DNA of 41,425 nt from a virus. Made by a program: the position numbers and the translations under genes. Under the pieces are notes generated by a model that made no database searches, was not told the DNA's origin, and saw only the letters and a list, made by a program, of their open reading frames with translations. Where the stretch lies: positions 1 to 41,425 of the IMG/VR virus record IMGVR_UViG_3300035034_001720. One strand, given 5' to 3'. Shown here in pieces: positions 26,101 to 34,400 of this stretch (its first letter is position 1; the number at the start of each line of letters is the position of its first letter).

Positions 26101-27153
26101 ACCGCCGATTCTGTCGCCAATATTGAGCCGGGCCAAACATTGATCGTGGGTTCGAGTACAGTCAATGGTGGGCGCTACAAGGTATCTTCGGTTGATGATT
26201 CAGGTGCGGTCAACACGATCACAATCGAAGAGACGTTCTATTCGCCGCTGGGTGATTCGGGTCTCGCCAATTACCCAATGTCTTGGAGGGTAACAAGGCC
26301 GCGCCGCTTTGCCCCTGAAATCGACGCTTTGCGTGATGAGTTGGTGGAGCAACGTGTCACCTATACTTTGAATTCGGATGCGCCAGTGGACATCCAGCCG
26401 CTCTTGACGGCAACCTCTGGCAACCCGTCGACCACTTTGAAAGAGCGGTTGACGGATTTGCGCGAAGTTCTTTTCGGGCCGCCCATCCTTTCAGTGACGG
26501 GTGGGGATGCTGTTGCTTCCGTTACGGGATTCGAAGGTGCTGATTTCGTAGCCGAAGACATAAGGCAGGGTGATATTGTCGTGGTCGAAGAGGGGATCAA
26601 CCGTGGTTTCTATACGGTAGCCTCGATAGACGACTCGGTGTCTCCGCAACAGTTGATCGTGTTCGAAAACAACAGCTACACCACTTATGTCCTGTCGAAT
26701 GAGGTCGGTGTAGACTTCGACATTTACCGAAGCGACGTGTTGCAGCCAAGGTCTAACCAGTTGGTATTGTATGAATATTTCAATGTGTTTGAGGTCATCG
26801 AACGGATTGATGATGGGATCAGGATGTGTACCCATGACCCCCTCAACCTTTTAGGTGCGTTAGGTGCGTTAACCGAACGTCCGGGCGACCCTGCGGATTA
26901 CACGCTGTTGGATCACCAATCAGAGGTGAACGACCGCTTTAGTTGGATTCGGGACGCCAGCCCTGACTTGCGACAAGAGATCGTCGCTCTCTTGAAAGGG
27001 GTGGAGGCGCTCTATGACATTCGGTATGCGTGGATTGATTTCCGCACGAACCTCGAAGATGGAACGTTAGCGAAAATCGAACGGTACAAAAGCAATTTAG
27101 CGAAACGCAAACGTAAGCGGAAGCGCGAACTCACCAAGTTACTGTCGAGTTGA
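20185..27153 (+). CDS. Giant tail/baseplate structural protein (2,322 residues)
   Basis: This is the largest protein in the window. It looks like a chain of beta-sandwich modules, with recurring short patterns such as [V/I]-x-x-[D/N]-x-x-[T/N]-G-x-[I/V/L]-x-[F/L] followed by V-x-V-x-Y-x-x-x-x-x-D-G. The last third holds repeats of the form I-x-x-G-D-x-[I/V]-V-V-x-x-G-x-x-x-G-x-Y-x-V-x-S-[I/V]-D (for example the G-G-R-Y-K-V-S-S-V-D and R-G-F-Y-T-V-A-S-I-D segments). The final 80 residues are helical and end in a very basic stretch (LAKRKRKRKRELTK). I see no enzyme motif. Location between spike and wedge genes suggests a baseplate or peripheral fibre component. A hairpin terminator lies upstream, and the ATG has a weak AGGTAGG ribosome site. 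Confidence 0.8.
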   Translation: MSVPFDGFVLRKPRIAASNSPFTAEGDVFVRQQDRSTYLTNFVNNSSAPTTEYLVQVHETADLVVPSEITETAKKVSEWVYQFNSEGRAIESVSSVTPTPDSTDAQSGLVKYSSDPGQDVVVVWEPARLKINWTKNDERTRFGFDDRFQRWTPLPGGAPENLGTLPDTPNGQTPLALPVVEGGEPLVVIGTPDQNTGTVVPVPEANRLTDGQFQAYINGTSSVPSGEAVLNVDNGTVLFANDLVNTYLSQPVYFYRKNFFAYDASTGQIGHVGDALYMNPIPDATEVPRIRVKYRTYLRGEQSTSTTTPSTGYDFVWNPNTGAVHLDSSVEADFEGEAIYYDGVFSNADPIESYAHTNLGSIEDANPFTTAGLSDIDFTAYDHDSIILYVTETGEAIRDLEFVEDTGDFTDSLNLPSTKAQVVRSGTDAGKIQLSHTFRREKADNNYSLSVGTSDFPVEKGITFRMEQSPVDPTNNRGLPDGKGVSRVANEILSTSLPAGPSFLLNQLPLQDVAGYDDNVFYQLEQGAKRKILQPGLDVMYDFDNRQLQWAQQASHSSVIPSSSYSVQLPHQIIHNENYSFELNEGGGFVPLEPDDDVLINFDTGTITFIEDVGDVLFEDIGVLTNPDTLQAATANLSGLTVPSDSLRAPLLLVGEDAYRIVSTTANTVTVDRNIDLSGNITEFTIIEVPEIVFRYAMQSVDLRERTVFPYVVSDVDTHAPDGEALEFVSDGSVVPHILLEPETLGALGSTITLPAYYQASEANYRIFREGVELFFTTSSPNTGEYSLSGNTLVFNSTDEADNVGTDIILDPDLSSTRSTGPIEVLVSSRELNVPTDLQGTDLEVRALVPEDQYTLQGLVLFLDKPFRSGQRLFVRYTDSDGTEIEEDVGFRVVDTLGNVGSGASDTFGAGRTVDLQRPTQVLVNGARSALEINTTTKTVSLDSVRRGRRVQVSYYALDADGGETTVSLLERPMGSPVLFEEGSTQTFRGDHTDVLEADVFLQANDQSFTVLAAAYNSTTNETTVEVSPAATGALRNPNVLVSTTPITNTETVMVEVEDNSAGEQQLRLIGNFTDKISESKIIYLDDDPYYVQGAEFNENSGFTRVTLASALMQEYTDPTVVVSTYEVYAPETQILHASKFGIPERTVRLVRFDKTGNGSVLEKDFAYTFEAGGRIILEPTVTTPPNPEEVWYLAYTALREVGPRSIAGQTFLPRFKASYTRRVNATEDNGIKGAMLRASFDFSSPDTFYFRAVRMEEYAFEVAEEINSKARQSAPSGGPVLSTAQSQDLFKKGNEGLIFEGGNLRDQDRAGRVFLEFYNQIILKFEEVLEVIDGRVVGDRDSKFVFRLRNDNTPGGIDPVTGELIPFYANPQSPGTKPTPTEIANTKNLSSQMGAVENYIDDLVMVSKKPFKLEIGLPLDFKFQGTFRPVWKPSKFSRLYPEQKQSFSITVPQIDGDQEYEFPDDFLHILADPQQESILSLENVRKRAAKARVREGGTFSASTGDVRIHVAMEYDPVTGDFSNTTYDPTGPVPELYIPAFEVGDHVNLGRVTYSVSGGVIDQTTTLYGQNLIVAAVGADYIEVSTNPENGNSDFNDLTMTDATTLSPQKGDTIYTVPPVADSGFVLGESTPPYYRTPLDMFVNSSEGELINTTLPGFIAKLLGQSPISPGTFLDMTVNFRNQRTEPFRFPALDGGVVDDDGDQPPPFVTPFKDSEIQRLNAELVANQTVIDDTDGGTVIEGTLVDAVTLSVSTDLTAIANPPDEFDLVVADSITELGDSVEFDVGSIDPSNVRLASFVTPDTVNFTVEKLYEGTDGERDTVTTRWNDGTKDFTDFSGFDTMTLHVSDGAGGYSAYDVDSVFDGYLITSNPIAESGPTDYYLSLSDSGSIPATIDRINSTGIDFSDATGDVTVSGGGPNNGTSYTAKGGGPGFLHIETIPLSIGDQVVIGISNASVVASGTGSVDAAGSVMQTADSVANIEPGQTLIVGSSTVNGGRYKVSSVDDSGAVNTITIEETFYSPLGDSGLANYPMSWRVTRPRRFAPEIDALRDELVEQRVTYTLNSDAPVDIQPLLTATSGNPSTTLKERLTDLREVLFGPPILSVTGGDAVASVTGFEGADFVAEDIRQGDIVVVEEGINRGFYTVASIDDSVSPQQLIVFENNSYTTYVLSNEVGVDFDIYRSDVLQPRSNQLVLYEYFNVFEVIERIDDGIRMCTHDPLNLLGALGALTERPGDPADYTLLDHQSEVNDRFSWIRDASPDLRQEIVALLKGVEALYDIRYAWIDFRTNLEDGTLAKIERYKSNLAKRKRKRKRELTKLLSS

Positions 27154-27155
27154 TT

Positions 27156-27311
27156 ATGTCTGACGAAAAGCCGAAATGGAAAAAGACTAAGTTGCGCCCT
27201 TACAAGGGGTTGGTAGATAAGCTCCAAGAGGTACGGGACAAACTGGTCGAAGAACGTGATCGTCTGGAAAGGGAAATACAGGAAAAGGAACAAAAACAGG
27301 ATGATGCTTGA
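27156..27311 (+). CDS. Small coiled-coil protein of 51 residues
   Basis: ATG 27156 lies two bases after the previous stop and the reading frame closes at TGA 27309-27311. The first 17 residues are very basic (KPKWKKTKLRPYKG). The rest is one long heptad-like helix, rich in Glu, Lys, Arg, Asp and Gln with regular Leu/Val (L-V-D-K-L-Q-E-V-R-D-K-L). It overlaps the next start by 11 bases. It is probably a coiled-coil linker or assembly factor for the giant protein; its function is unknown. Confidence 0.6.
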   Translation: MSDEKPKWKKTKLRPYKGLVDKLQEVRDKLVEERDRLEREIQEKEQKQDDA

Positions 27312-27507
27312 GGTTTGGTACACATTAAACGAACGCCGGATGGACCTTGTGCTCAAGAAAGAAGCCACCGGGTTGACGGAAGAGGAGTCGCGAGAGCTTG
27401 AAAACCTTCACGAGGTGATCGACTTTTACACCGACTTTTACCAGAAGACCTATCGGCTTTTAGAATCTGACTTTGACCGACTCGTATCCAAATCGGGAAC
27501 CAATTAA
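27301..27507 (+). CDS. Small helical protein of 68 residues
   Basis: I chose ATG 27301; ATG 27304 directly follows it, and the frame is open further upstream only within the preceding gene. The protein is helical throughout (TEEESRELENLHEVIDFYTDFYQK), with a Tyr/Phe-rich face that suggests it packs against a partner. It ends TAA 27505-27507, directly before ATG 27508. Function unknown; likely part of the same baseplate assembly group. Confidence 0.6.
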   Translation: MMLEVWYTLNERRMDLVLKKEATGLTEEESRELENLHEVIDFYTDFYQKTYRLLESDFDRLVSKSGTN

Positions 27508-29682
27508 ATGGCTGAGTGGAAGACATTTGACTTATCAGACGTCCTGCCGGGCGCTGAGAACCTTGAGGAACTTCAGACGGTAGTCGATGCGCTTGTCGCC
27601 GTTGGGGACGTGGCAGTCACCGTTTTGGAAGTCCTGAAAGCATTTTTGGTCGCTCTTCCGAACCCGGTCAGTGCATCCATTTCATTGCTACTGGCTGAAA
27701 TTCAGACCATCCTCGATAACCTGCGGGAAACAGGGGCCTTCGGGTTGTTCTTGATCCCCACTACGCTGGAAGAAGTGCAAGCCTATAAGGGCGGGTATCC
27801 CAAGTTCAAGCAACTGTTTTTACAGAGCCTGTTTGACGTTGAAGATCCCAACCGTCCCCAGATCGGACCGGACGGACACCTTGGAGCATTCTTTTTGTTC
27901 GTCAATAAGGATTCGGTTGCTGACTTTTTGCGGCAGGTAATGTCCCTCGCAAACCTGTTCCGGCAGCCAGATTTACACGTCCAATATCCGCCGCCTATAA
28001 ACGTAACTGTCGAACCCGCTGATGCTGATGGTGATACAGCGGGAAGTATCATCAACCTGTTCGAAGAGGATGACGACCTTACGTCGTTGGTCTTTTCATG
28101 GGAAGAGCCAAAGTTTTCCCAGAGCCTTTTTTACGATATTTTTGCGAGCAATAAATTTTACCTTGAACGCTCCAAATCCCGTGAAGGCACCCTCCTAACT
28201 CGCGATAAAACTCGGAAAGTACAAGAGAATCCGATCCAAAAGAAACGCAAAGAGGACGGCCAAGACTCACAGATCAAGGAGCCGGTGCTTAATCGGTTGG
28301 GCGAACCGATTTATGTGTGGGAACCCGCTTTCCCAAACGACCCTTTTTTCAAGTTGGGTGACGATGACGTTAGTCAGAATTTCATTGCGGGCAGTTATTC
28401 GTATGTGATGCGGGACGTGGAAAAGGGGATCGAAAACGGGTATTACTATCGCATCCGGTCTGTGCCTTCGGATACAGGTTTAAGCTACGTCACAGGGCCA
28501 AACGGGGAAACAGTATATACCTTGGTGCGCAACGGTAAAGAGTGGTTAGGGTCACAGCCCTCCATGCCTGTGTTCGGGCACCTGCCGGATGTGGATACCA
28601 GTTTCGACATGCCTACGGCCCTCCTAAATGTTTATCGGGCCGCTTATCTATTGCGTTTTGATACAGACGCTACCGATCATTCAGATTCGAACCTTTTCAT
28701 TGGTAGTAGTAGCATCGAACCCGGAATACCTACACGTATTCTTGACGCCGAAGCCGAGGGTGCTCGTGAACCCGAATTCGTGACTGCGTACAGCGACACA
28801 CTTATCCAAGAGGACCGAGGCGATATCAATTTCGAAATTCTCGAAGGCGGTCTGTTCGAAGACGCTGCGGCTATCGAAGATTATGCCACCTCGCGGCGTT
28901 ACGTATCTGTTGTCGGATCAATCACGTCTTCGGATACACTAGAAAAGGACCCCTTTGCGGGTGCTCGGGAGTTATTTGATGGTGTTTTTGGTATGTCTCC
29001 CCACCAACAATTCAGGATCTGGGTGGACAAGGTAGCCCTTGAACGGGTAGACGAGATCTTACCCACCTTGACACAAAACGAAAGCCTGTACGAGATGGTG
29101 AAGAGTTTTTACGAGGATGCGGAAAGCTCCATCGTTGACCTCTTGACCTCAGACGGTTTCAACACGTCCAAAGATTTGATCACAGACGATACAGTCAGGA
29201 CCAAGGTACATCTGCTGATTCAGACGGTAGATAAATACGTGGTTCTTGGGCAGCCGCCTAATTGGCAATCACTCCGTCTCTTTGAAGATCTCATCCCGGA
29301 AGGCGACCAGTTGCTTGACCGCCTATTTCGTATGATGAAGTCGTTTGAAAACGTGTTCGCCGACATAAACGCCGCGATTGAGAACACCATTGACGGCTTG
29401 CGGGCAAGGCTTGGAATCCTCAACGATATTGTGGATTTCCTTGACACGATCATTTCGTTTTACGCAAGTCTGGACGCTCTTGACTTTTCGGTGTCGGTGT
29501 TGTTCATCCCGCCGAATGTGGGAGGCACTCCGTACTTAGCGCGGGAGTTCATGGAAGCTGAATCGCCTCCCGATACTTCGCCAGATGATTTCTCTGCGGG
29601 TGTGGTCCTTGCGTTCGGTGGCGCTGGACGCGGCGATGTCGAAGCCTCTGAAAATGCCATCCGGTTCATTTTTGGCCTGTGA
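27508..29682 (+). CDS. Baseplate-cluster structural protein of 724 residues
   Basis: The N-terminal ~150 residues are helical with several hydrophobic stretches (DVAVTVLEVLKAFLVALPNP). Residues about 190-380 resemble a fibronectin type III-like sandwich (L-V-F-S-W-E-E-P, Y-Y-Y-R-I-R-S-V) interrupted by a charged insertion rich in Lys and Glu. The C-terminal half is helical again, with I-E-N-T-I-D-G-L-R-A-R-L-G-I-L-N-D-I, and ends in a Gly/Ala-rich tail. Fibronectin-like modules in phage tails usually serve surface contact or spacing. The start abuts the previous stop. No family name can be given with confidence. Confidence 0.7.
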   Translation: MAEWKTFDLSDVLPGAENLEELQTVVDALVAVGDVAVTVLEVLKAFLVALPNPVSASISLLLAEIQTILDNLRETGAFGLFLIPTTLEEVQAYKGGYPKFKQLFLQSLFDVEDPNRPQIGPDGHLGAFFLFVNKDSVADFLRQVMSLANLFRQPDLHVQYPPPINVTVEPADADGDTAGSIINLFEEDDDLTSLVFSWEEPKFSQSLFYDIFASNKFYLERSKSREGTLLTRDKTRKVQENPIQKKRKEDGQDSQIKEPVLNRLGEPIYVWEPAFPNDPFFKLGDDDVSQNFIAGSYSYVMRDVEKGIENGYYYRIRSVPSDTGLSYVTGPNGETVYTLVRNGKEWLGSQPSMPVFGHLPDVDTSFDMPTALLNVYRAAYLLRFDTDATDHSDSNLFIGSSSIEPGIPTRILDAEAEGAREPEFVTAYSDTLIQEDRGDINFEILEGGLFEDAAAIEDYATSRRYVSVVGSITSSDTLEKDPFAGARELFDGVFGMSPHQQFRIWVDKVALERVDEILPTLTQNESLYEMVKSFYEDAESSIVDLLTSDGFNTSKDLITDDTVRTKVHLLIQTVDKYVVLGQPPNWQSLRLFEDLIPEGDQLLDRLFRMMKSFENVFADINAAIENTIDGLRARLGILNDIVDFLDTIISFYASLDALDFSVSVLFIPPNVGGTPYLAREFMEAESPPDTSPDDFSAGVVLAFGGAGRGDVEASENAIRFIFGL

Positions 29683-29760
29683 TCTCTAATCTTGTTGGCC
29701 CTAATCTACTTGTAAGCCTACCTCAGTAGAGATTCTCTGTTTGTCTGGCAGGGTAAAGGT

Positions 29761-30378
29761 ATGGCTTACGATTTTCTAGGTACATTCAAACGGTCGCAGT
29801 TCGAACTGTTGGCTGATTACGCGGAAGCGTCCCTGCAGGACGTGGATCCCCGTATAACGTACCTTAAAAGTGAGATTGAGCGGCTGGGGTGGATCGAATA
29901 TGAATTCGATGAGGAGGGGCGTCGAATTGATTATAACATCCAACCGCTCAATAGTCAACTGGCAAAGTACGCTCTAGCCTTCGAATATTATGGTGGATCT
30001 TTAACAGAGCTTCAGATTCGAAGCCGTGGTGATTGGATTTATATCACCAAGGGCGAGTTCAACTTAGACGATGCTGCGCCTTACGCTGGAGGTAAACCTT
30101 CGGAGGGTAATTACAGTGAAGGTTCGAGGCATTACGACGATACCGTGCCCGGCAATTATGTGGCGGGCGTAAAGGATTGGATAACACCTAAGATCAAGCG
30201 TCAATTGGAAGACCTTGAATTCCGCATCAAGAGGACAATCGACCTTTCGGATCAGTACATCGAAGAGGTGGTTTTGTTGGTGAAGCGTAGTACCGGCGCG
30301 GAGACGCTTGAGGACCTCCGCAAAGATATCGACTTTTTCATCACCAGCGAAGATTTTCACTCGGCCACGGACCGCTGA
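29761..30378 (+). CDS. Baseplate-cluster protein of 205 residues, unknown
   Basis: ATG 29761 follows a 78-base gap holding a weak GGTAAAGG ribosome site and an imperfect hairpin (tctcta ... tagaga), but no clear terminator or promoter. The protein starts with an amphipathic helix (F-E-L-L-A-D-Y-A-E-A-S-L), has a beta-rich middle (residues 45-100) and a long C-terminal helix pair. Its location just before the gp25-like wedge gene suggests a wedge subunit. No recognised motif. Confidence 0.7.
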   Translation: MAYDFLGTFKRSQFELLADYAEASLQDVDPRITYLKSEIERLGWIEYEFDEEGRRIDYNIQPLNSQLAKYALAFEYYGGSLTELQIRSRGDWIYITKGEFNLDDAAPYAGGKPSEGNYSEGSRHYDDTVPGNYVAGVKDWITPKIKRQLEDLEFRIKRTIDLSDQYIEEVVLLVKRSTGAETLEDLRKDIDFFITSEDFHSATDR

Positions 30379-30379
30379 T

Positions 30380-31462
30380 ATGTCCAAGGATCTCCGCCTA
30401 AAGCACAAATGCCCGCACCACGTGGTCGAAGAGTGGTTGTCTATCGAAGACGATCGGGAAACACTCCGTACCGTGCGTTACCCCTCCAGCCAACAAATAA
30501 AGGTCCTGTGGAACCGCATTGAAGTTCCTCGGGATGGTCTGGCTTCTTCCATCGAAGTTACAGGTCTGAAAGCGGAGCCTTTTGAGATCGAAACAGGTGA
30601 TAACGATACCTTGGCTTTCAGTGTGGATGGTCAGTCAACCCAAACTATCACCCTCCCCAAGGGTCGCAAAATCAAAGCTGCTTACCTTGCCCGGACCATC
30701 AACGAGCAAGCCACGGGAATTACAGCGTCGGTAAAGAATGGCCGCCTTACGATCGAGCATAACAAGGGTGGCGCACAGTCGTCACTCAAGATGGAGGGTG
30801 GGAATGCTCACGCCACGTTAGGTTTCTCGGCACTCAGGTATTACCGTGGCCGTATTATAGTGCCCGGTTGGGAGATCATCAAGGATAAAAACAACATGGA
30901 CCCCCACGCTCGGGTGATTCGTTTCCACGAACCCTTGCGTACCGATGACGATATTTTTGAGGTGTCGTACCACACCGTCCGGGGTGTCTGTCGCCGGTGT
31001 ATGGGTCTTGGGATAGAGAACGATTTCCGGCACGACCGGAAAGGCGATCCTATCTTTGTGGAAAACCAACGCCTCCTTTTGCAGGAGGTAGAAAAGATCG
31101 TATTCACGGTGAAAGGGTCCAACCTTTTTCACCGCTGGTACGGCACGTCTATTAGTGAGTTGATCGGCACCAAGATCGTAGGCGGCGGCCAGTATGTAGA
31201 GACACAGTTGGTCACAGAGGTTTCCGATGCGCTCGAACGGTACAAGCAAATCAAAGAGCAGCAATCGCGTTACCAGCCGGTGTCGCGAAAGGAGATGCTG
31301 CAGCGGATTGTTTCAATCGAAGTGAAGCAAGACAAATACGACGCCACGGTATTCGATGTATCTATCGTGTTGGAAAGCCAGTCGGGTGAACTCGAACAGA
31401 TCACGGATACCCTGCTTGTGGGCGATGCTAGTTTCGCGCAAGGCTTTCAGCGGGTAAAGTAA
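30380..31462 (+). CDS. gp25-like baseplate wedge protein with Cys/His metal-site candidates
   Basis: I chose ATG 30380, one base after the previous stop, giving 360 residues. The frame is open 24 codons further, but that would overlap the previous gene. The N-terminus has C11-P-H13-H14 and the middle has C204-R-R-C207, a spacing that could form one zinc site. Residues about 215-345 resemble the T4 gp25 wedge fold: a strand and loop (V-F-T-V-K-G-S-N-L-F), W-Y-G-T-S-I-S-E-L-I-G, the helix E-V-S-D-A-L-E-R-Y, then I-V-S-I-E-V-K-Q-D and a final beta hairpin. gp25 proteins join the wedge to the inner sheath ring and help trigger contraction. Being followed by a Baseplate_J-like gene matches P2, Mu and T4-type gene order. 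Confidence 0.78.
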   Translation: MSKDLRLKHKCPHHVVEEWLSIEDDRETLRTVRYPSSQQIKVLWNRIEVPRDGLASSIEVTGLKAEPFEIETGDNDTLAFSVDGQSTQTITLPKGRKIKAAYLARTINEQATGITASVKNGRLTIEHNKGGAQSSLKMEGGNAHATLGFSALRYYRGRIIVPGWEIIKDKNNMDPHARVIRFHEPLRTDDDIFEVSYHTVRGVCRRCMGLGIENDFRHDRKGDPIFVENQRLLLQEVEKIVFTVKGSNLFHRWYGTSISELIGTKIVGGGQYVETQLVTEVSDALERYKQIKEQQSRYQPVSRKEMLQRIVSIEVKQDKYDATVFDVSIVLESQSGELEQITDTLLVGDASFAQGFQRVK

Positions 31463-31477
31463 AGGTGGTAGAGGATT

Positions 31478-34400
31478 ATGCCTGTAGAACCCCCAAAATT
31501 TGTAACGCCTAACGGACAGACAAAAACCACGACCCTAGACTTGGTAACGTCAGTACGTGATCAAGTGCTCACGGGTGAGTTGTCTTCGGATATTGTTGAT
31601 GTTCAGGTGAAGGTCAACAACGAACCGTTCAAGAGCGACCCAAACCTCGTCTCGTTCGATCAGGATTCGTTTACGGTACCTAACCCTAATGTCTTCCCGG
31701 AAGGGCTACGCTTGGACTACGGGGCCAACAAGATCCAAATTCGCATCATTGATGTGACGGGTGGTGTATCTACACCGGCTGTAGCTTCGATTAATGTGAT
31801 ACGGGATTCGGACCTCGATCTGGTGGTATCGCCTCCTTCGGGACTGAGGGTACGTCGCCGGTCAAATGAAGTCGAGATCGTGTGGGCACAAAACGACCTC
31901 CCCAATGTCATCGGCTACAATGTATACGGAGCGATTGATAGCGGAGGTGGTACCCAAGGTTACATCAAGCTCAATAAAAACCTCATCACCGAGGTGGCGT
32001 TCGAAGAAACTGAGCTTACGGGTGTCGCTGAAGACTCCACGTTCTATACGAGCGAAGGCGGCCAGTTGCGCATTCTCTTGGTGGAAGAGGATTTCAATGA
32101 CAACCCGGTCAAGACGGTAGGGGAAAGCGTCGTCACCACAAGCCTCCGGGCGACCAATGAGATCAAAGTCACGACCTCCCTTGATGGGGTGGAAACCCGT
32201 GACTACCTCCATTTCGTACACGACCGGGTGGCGACTGAAGATGATGGCGTCATTAACAATGAGTTTTTCGCCGACGTCCCGAATGATGAACCTCTGTTTT
32301 ATGTAATCACTACAGTTGCTTACGACCCGGACACAAATCGGCAGATCGAAAGTACATATAGCTCTGAGCTTGTGGGCTTGCCACTGGTAATCACTACGGG
32401 CCTCCAAGAGATTCCGTCCAAGTCTCAGAACGATATTGTCCGGGACTACCTGTCTTCGATCACCCGTACCGACAACCAAGTAAGCGCGATTCCCGGCTCG
32501 GTGGTTCGAGATGTGTTCATTGAACCGTTTGCGTCTGAAACCGAACGGCTCCATTTCATCGCCGGGTTCATTCGTCGCTCCCAGAGTTTCTCGACCTTGT
32601 TGGCCATTGACGACCTCGATGGTGATGGTGAGTCAGATCCGGTAGCTCAAAACCCCTATAAACAAGCCCTGAAATCGGCGCTTGGTATTGACCGTGATTC
32701 CGATGTTCAGGCGCTGATTGACGACTCCTTTGAAAAACTGGCGAGTAATGTCCAGAAAGCTCGTGGGGGCGCAGGTTTTGCGATTGGGCAAGCAATCTTT
32801 TACACGACGACGGAACCGACAACGGACCTTGTGGTGGAAGAGGGAACGATTATATCGACCGAATCCAGCCAAGACAATCCTTCGGTATCGTTCACAACGA
32901 CTTCCCGTGTTGTGCTTCCGTTCGATGTGAAGGATTCGTATTACAATTTGCGTAAGAAGCGCTGGGAGATCCAAGCCAACATCCGAGCAACTGAAGCGGG
33001 CGAAGACGGTAACGTAGTTGCCGGGGGAATCAACCGGGTACTTGGCGGTGCTTCCTCCATGCAAGTAGAGAACCTTGAAGCTACACGGTTCGGGCGGGAC
33101 CGGGAAAGCAACGCCCGGCTTGCCGAACGTGCTATCCTTGCGTACTCCAGCGTGGATGTTGGTACGGAAGGTGGCTATCTATCCACAGCCCTGAAACAAC
33201 AGGGTGTGTTCCGGGCCAAGGTGGTCAAGTCCGAAAGCGAATTTATGATGCGAGACTATGACGATCTCCGCGAAAAACATATCGGAGGCAAAGTAGACGT
33301 ATGGTTGCAAGGTCTTGAAGAAGTGCAGGTTACTGACACCTTTGCTTTGCGTTTCAGGGTGGCTCGGAACATCCAGTTCATTCTGGACTCCAACCCCTCC
33401 GACCTCATTTTTGTAGCGGACGACCCCCGCCTGTCTCCCGATAATCCGATCACGGAATTACTCGGAGCTACTAGCCAACAACAGGCCCAAGGGTTTGGTT
33501 TCCGTAACGTATCGACCGGTGAAGATTTCGATCTCACTAATTACACGATCTTAGATTACAACCGAATCAAGTTGGATGCAAGCCTAACACAGCCTTCCGT
33601 CAGTACCAATGACATCGTGGCTGGTGATTTCCGATTCCAAGAAACGAGTCAATACGTCTTTAGTCGGCAGCCTGCGTTCGGGGTGGAAAGTATCTCGTCA
33701 CTCAACACAGGTGCGGTCCTCGAAGAGGGTACAAACTACCAACTTTATCGGGTCGAAGACCCGTTGCTGGACGGCTATTCGACGCAAGCCCAAGATTACA
33801 TCGAGATCACTCAGAGCGGGGGCGTGCCCTCCGGGAACACTTTCGTAGTCAATGATGAAAATCATGTCTTAGTGGGTGAAGCTCCTGAACCCCTTGAAAA
33901 CTTGGGTGTTAATCCGATCAGTGTTCGTGTCTTTAGTTTGGACCGCCTCACAGAATACGATGGCCCTAACTCAGCTTCACCTGATTTCTTGATCCAAGAG
34001 GGTGACGAAACGACACCCCTCGAAATTTTCCGGGTACCGTCCGGGTCAATCGGTAACGGTGAAGAGGTGAGCGTCGATTACGAGCACGACGAAAACTTTG
34101 AAGTGGAGTACACGATCAACAACCTACTTGATCGTGTTCAGGGGGCTATCAACAAACAGCGGCATATCACGGCGGACGTCTTAGTCAAGCAAGCCATTTC
34201 AAATGAAGTGGAACTTGAAATGACCGTCGTCTTGGAGCCGGGTTCCTCCAGAGCCCAAGTGGATGCGGACCTCCGAACCAACGTAAGTCAACTGCTCAAC
34301 AGCAAAGCGATCGGCGAACCCGTTTACCAATCGGATGTGGTGCAAGCGATCGAAAACACGACCGGTGTTATATACGTGGTTATGCCTTTTGCCCGTATGG

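Noticed and set aside
29683-29760. Hairpin tctcta ... tagaga as a terminator
   Set aside because: Only six pairs with a very long loop; no T-run.
31862-32554. 230-codon minus-strand frame
   Set aside because: Shadow of the Baseplate_J-like gene; no motif.
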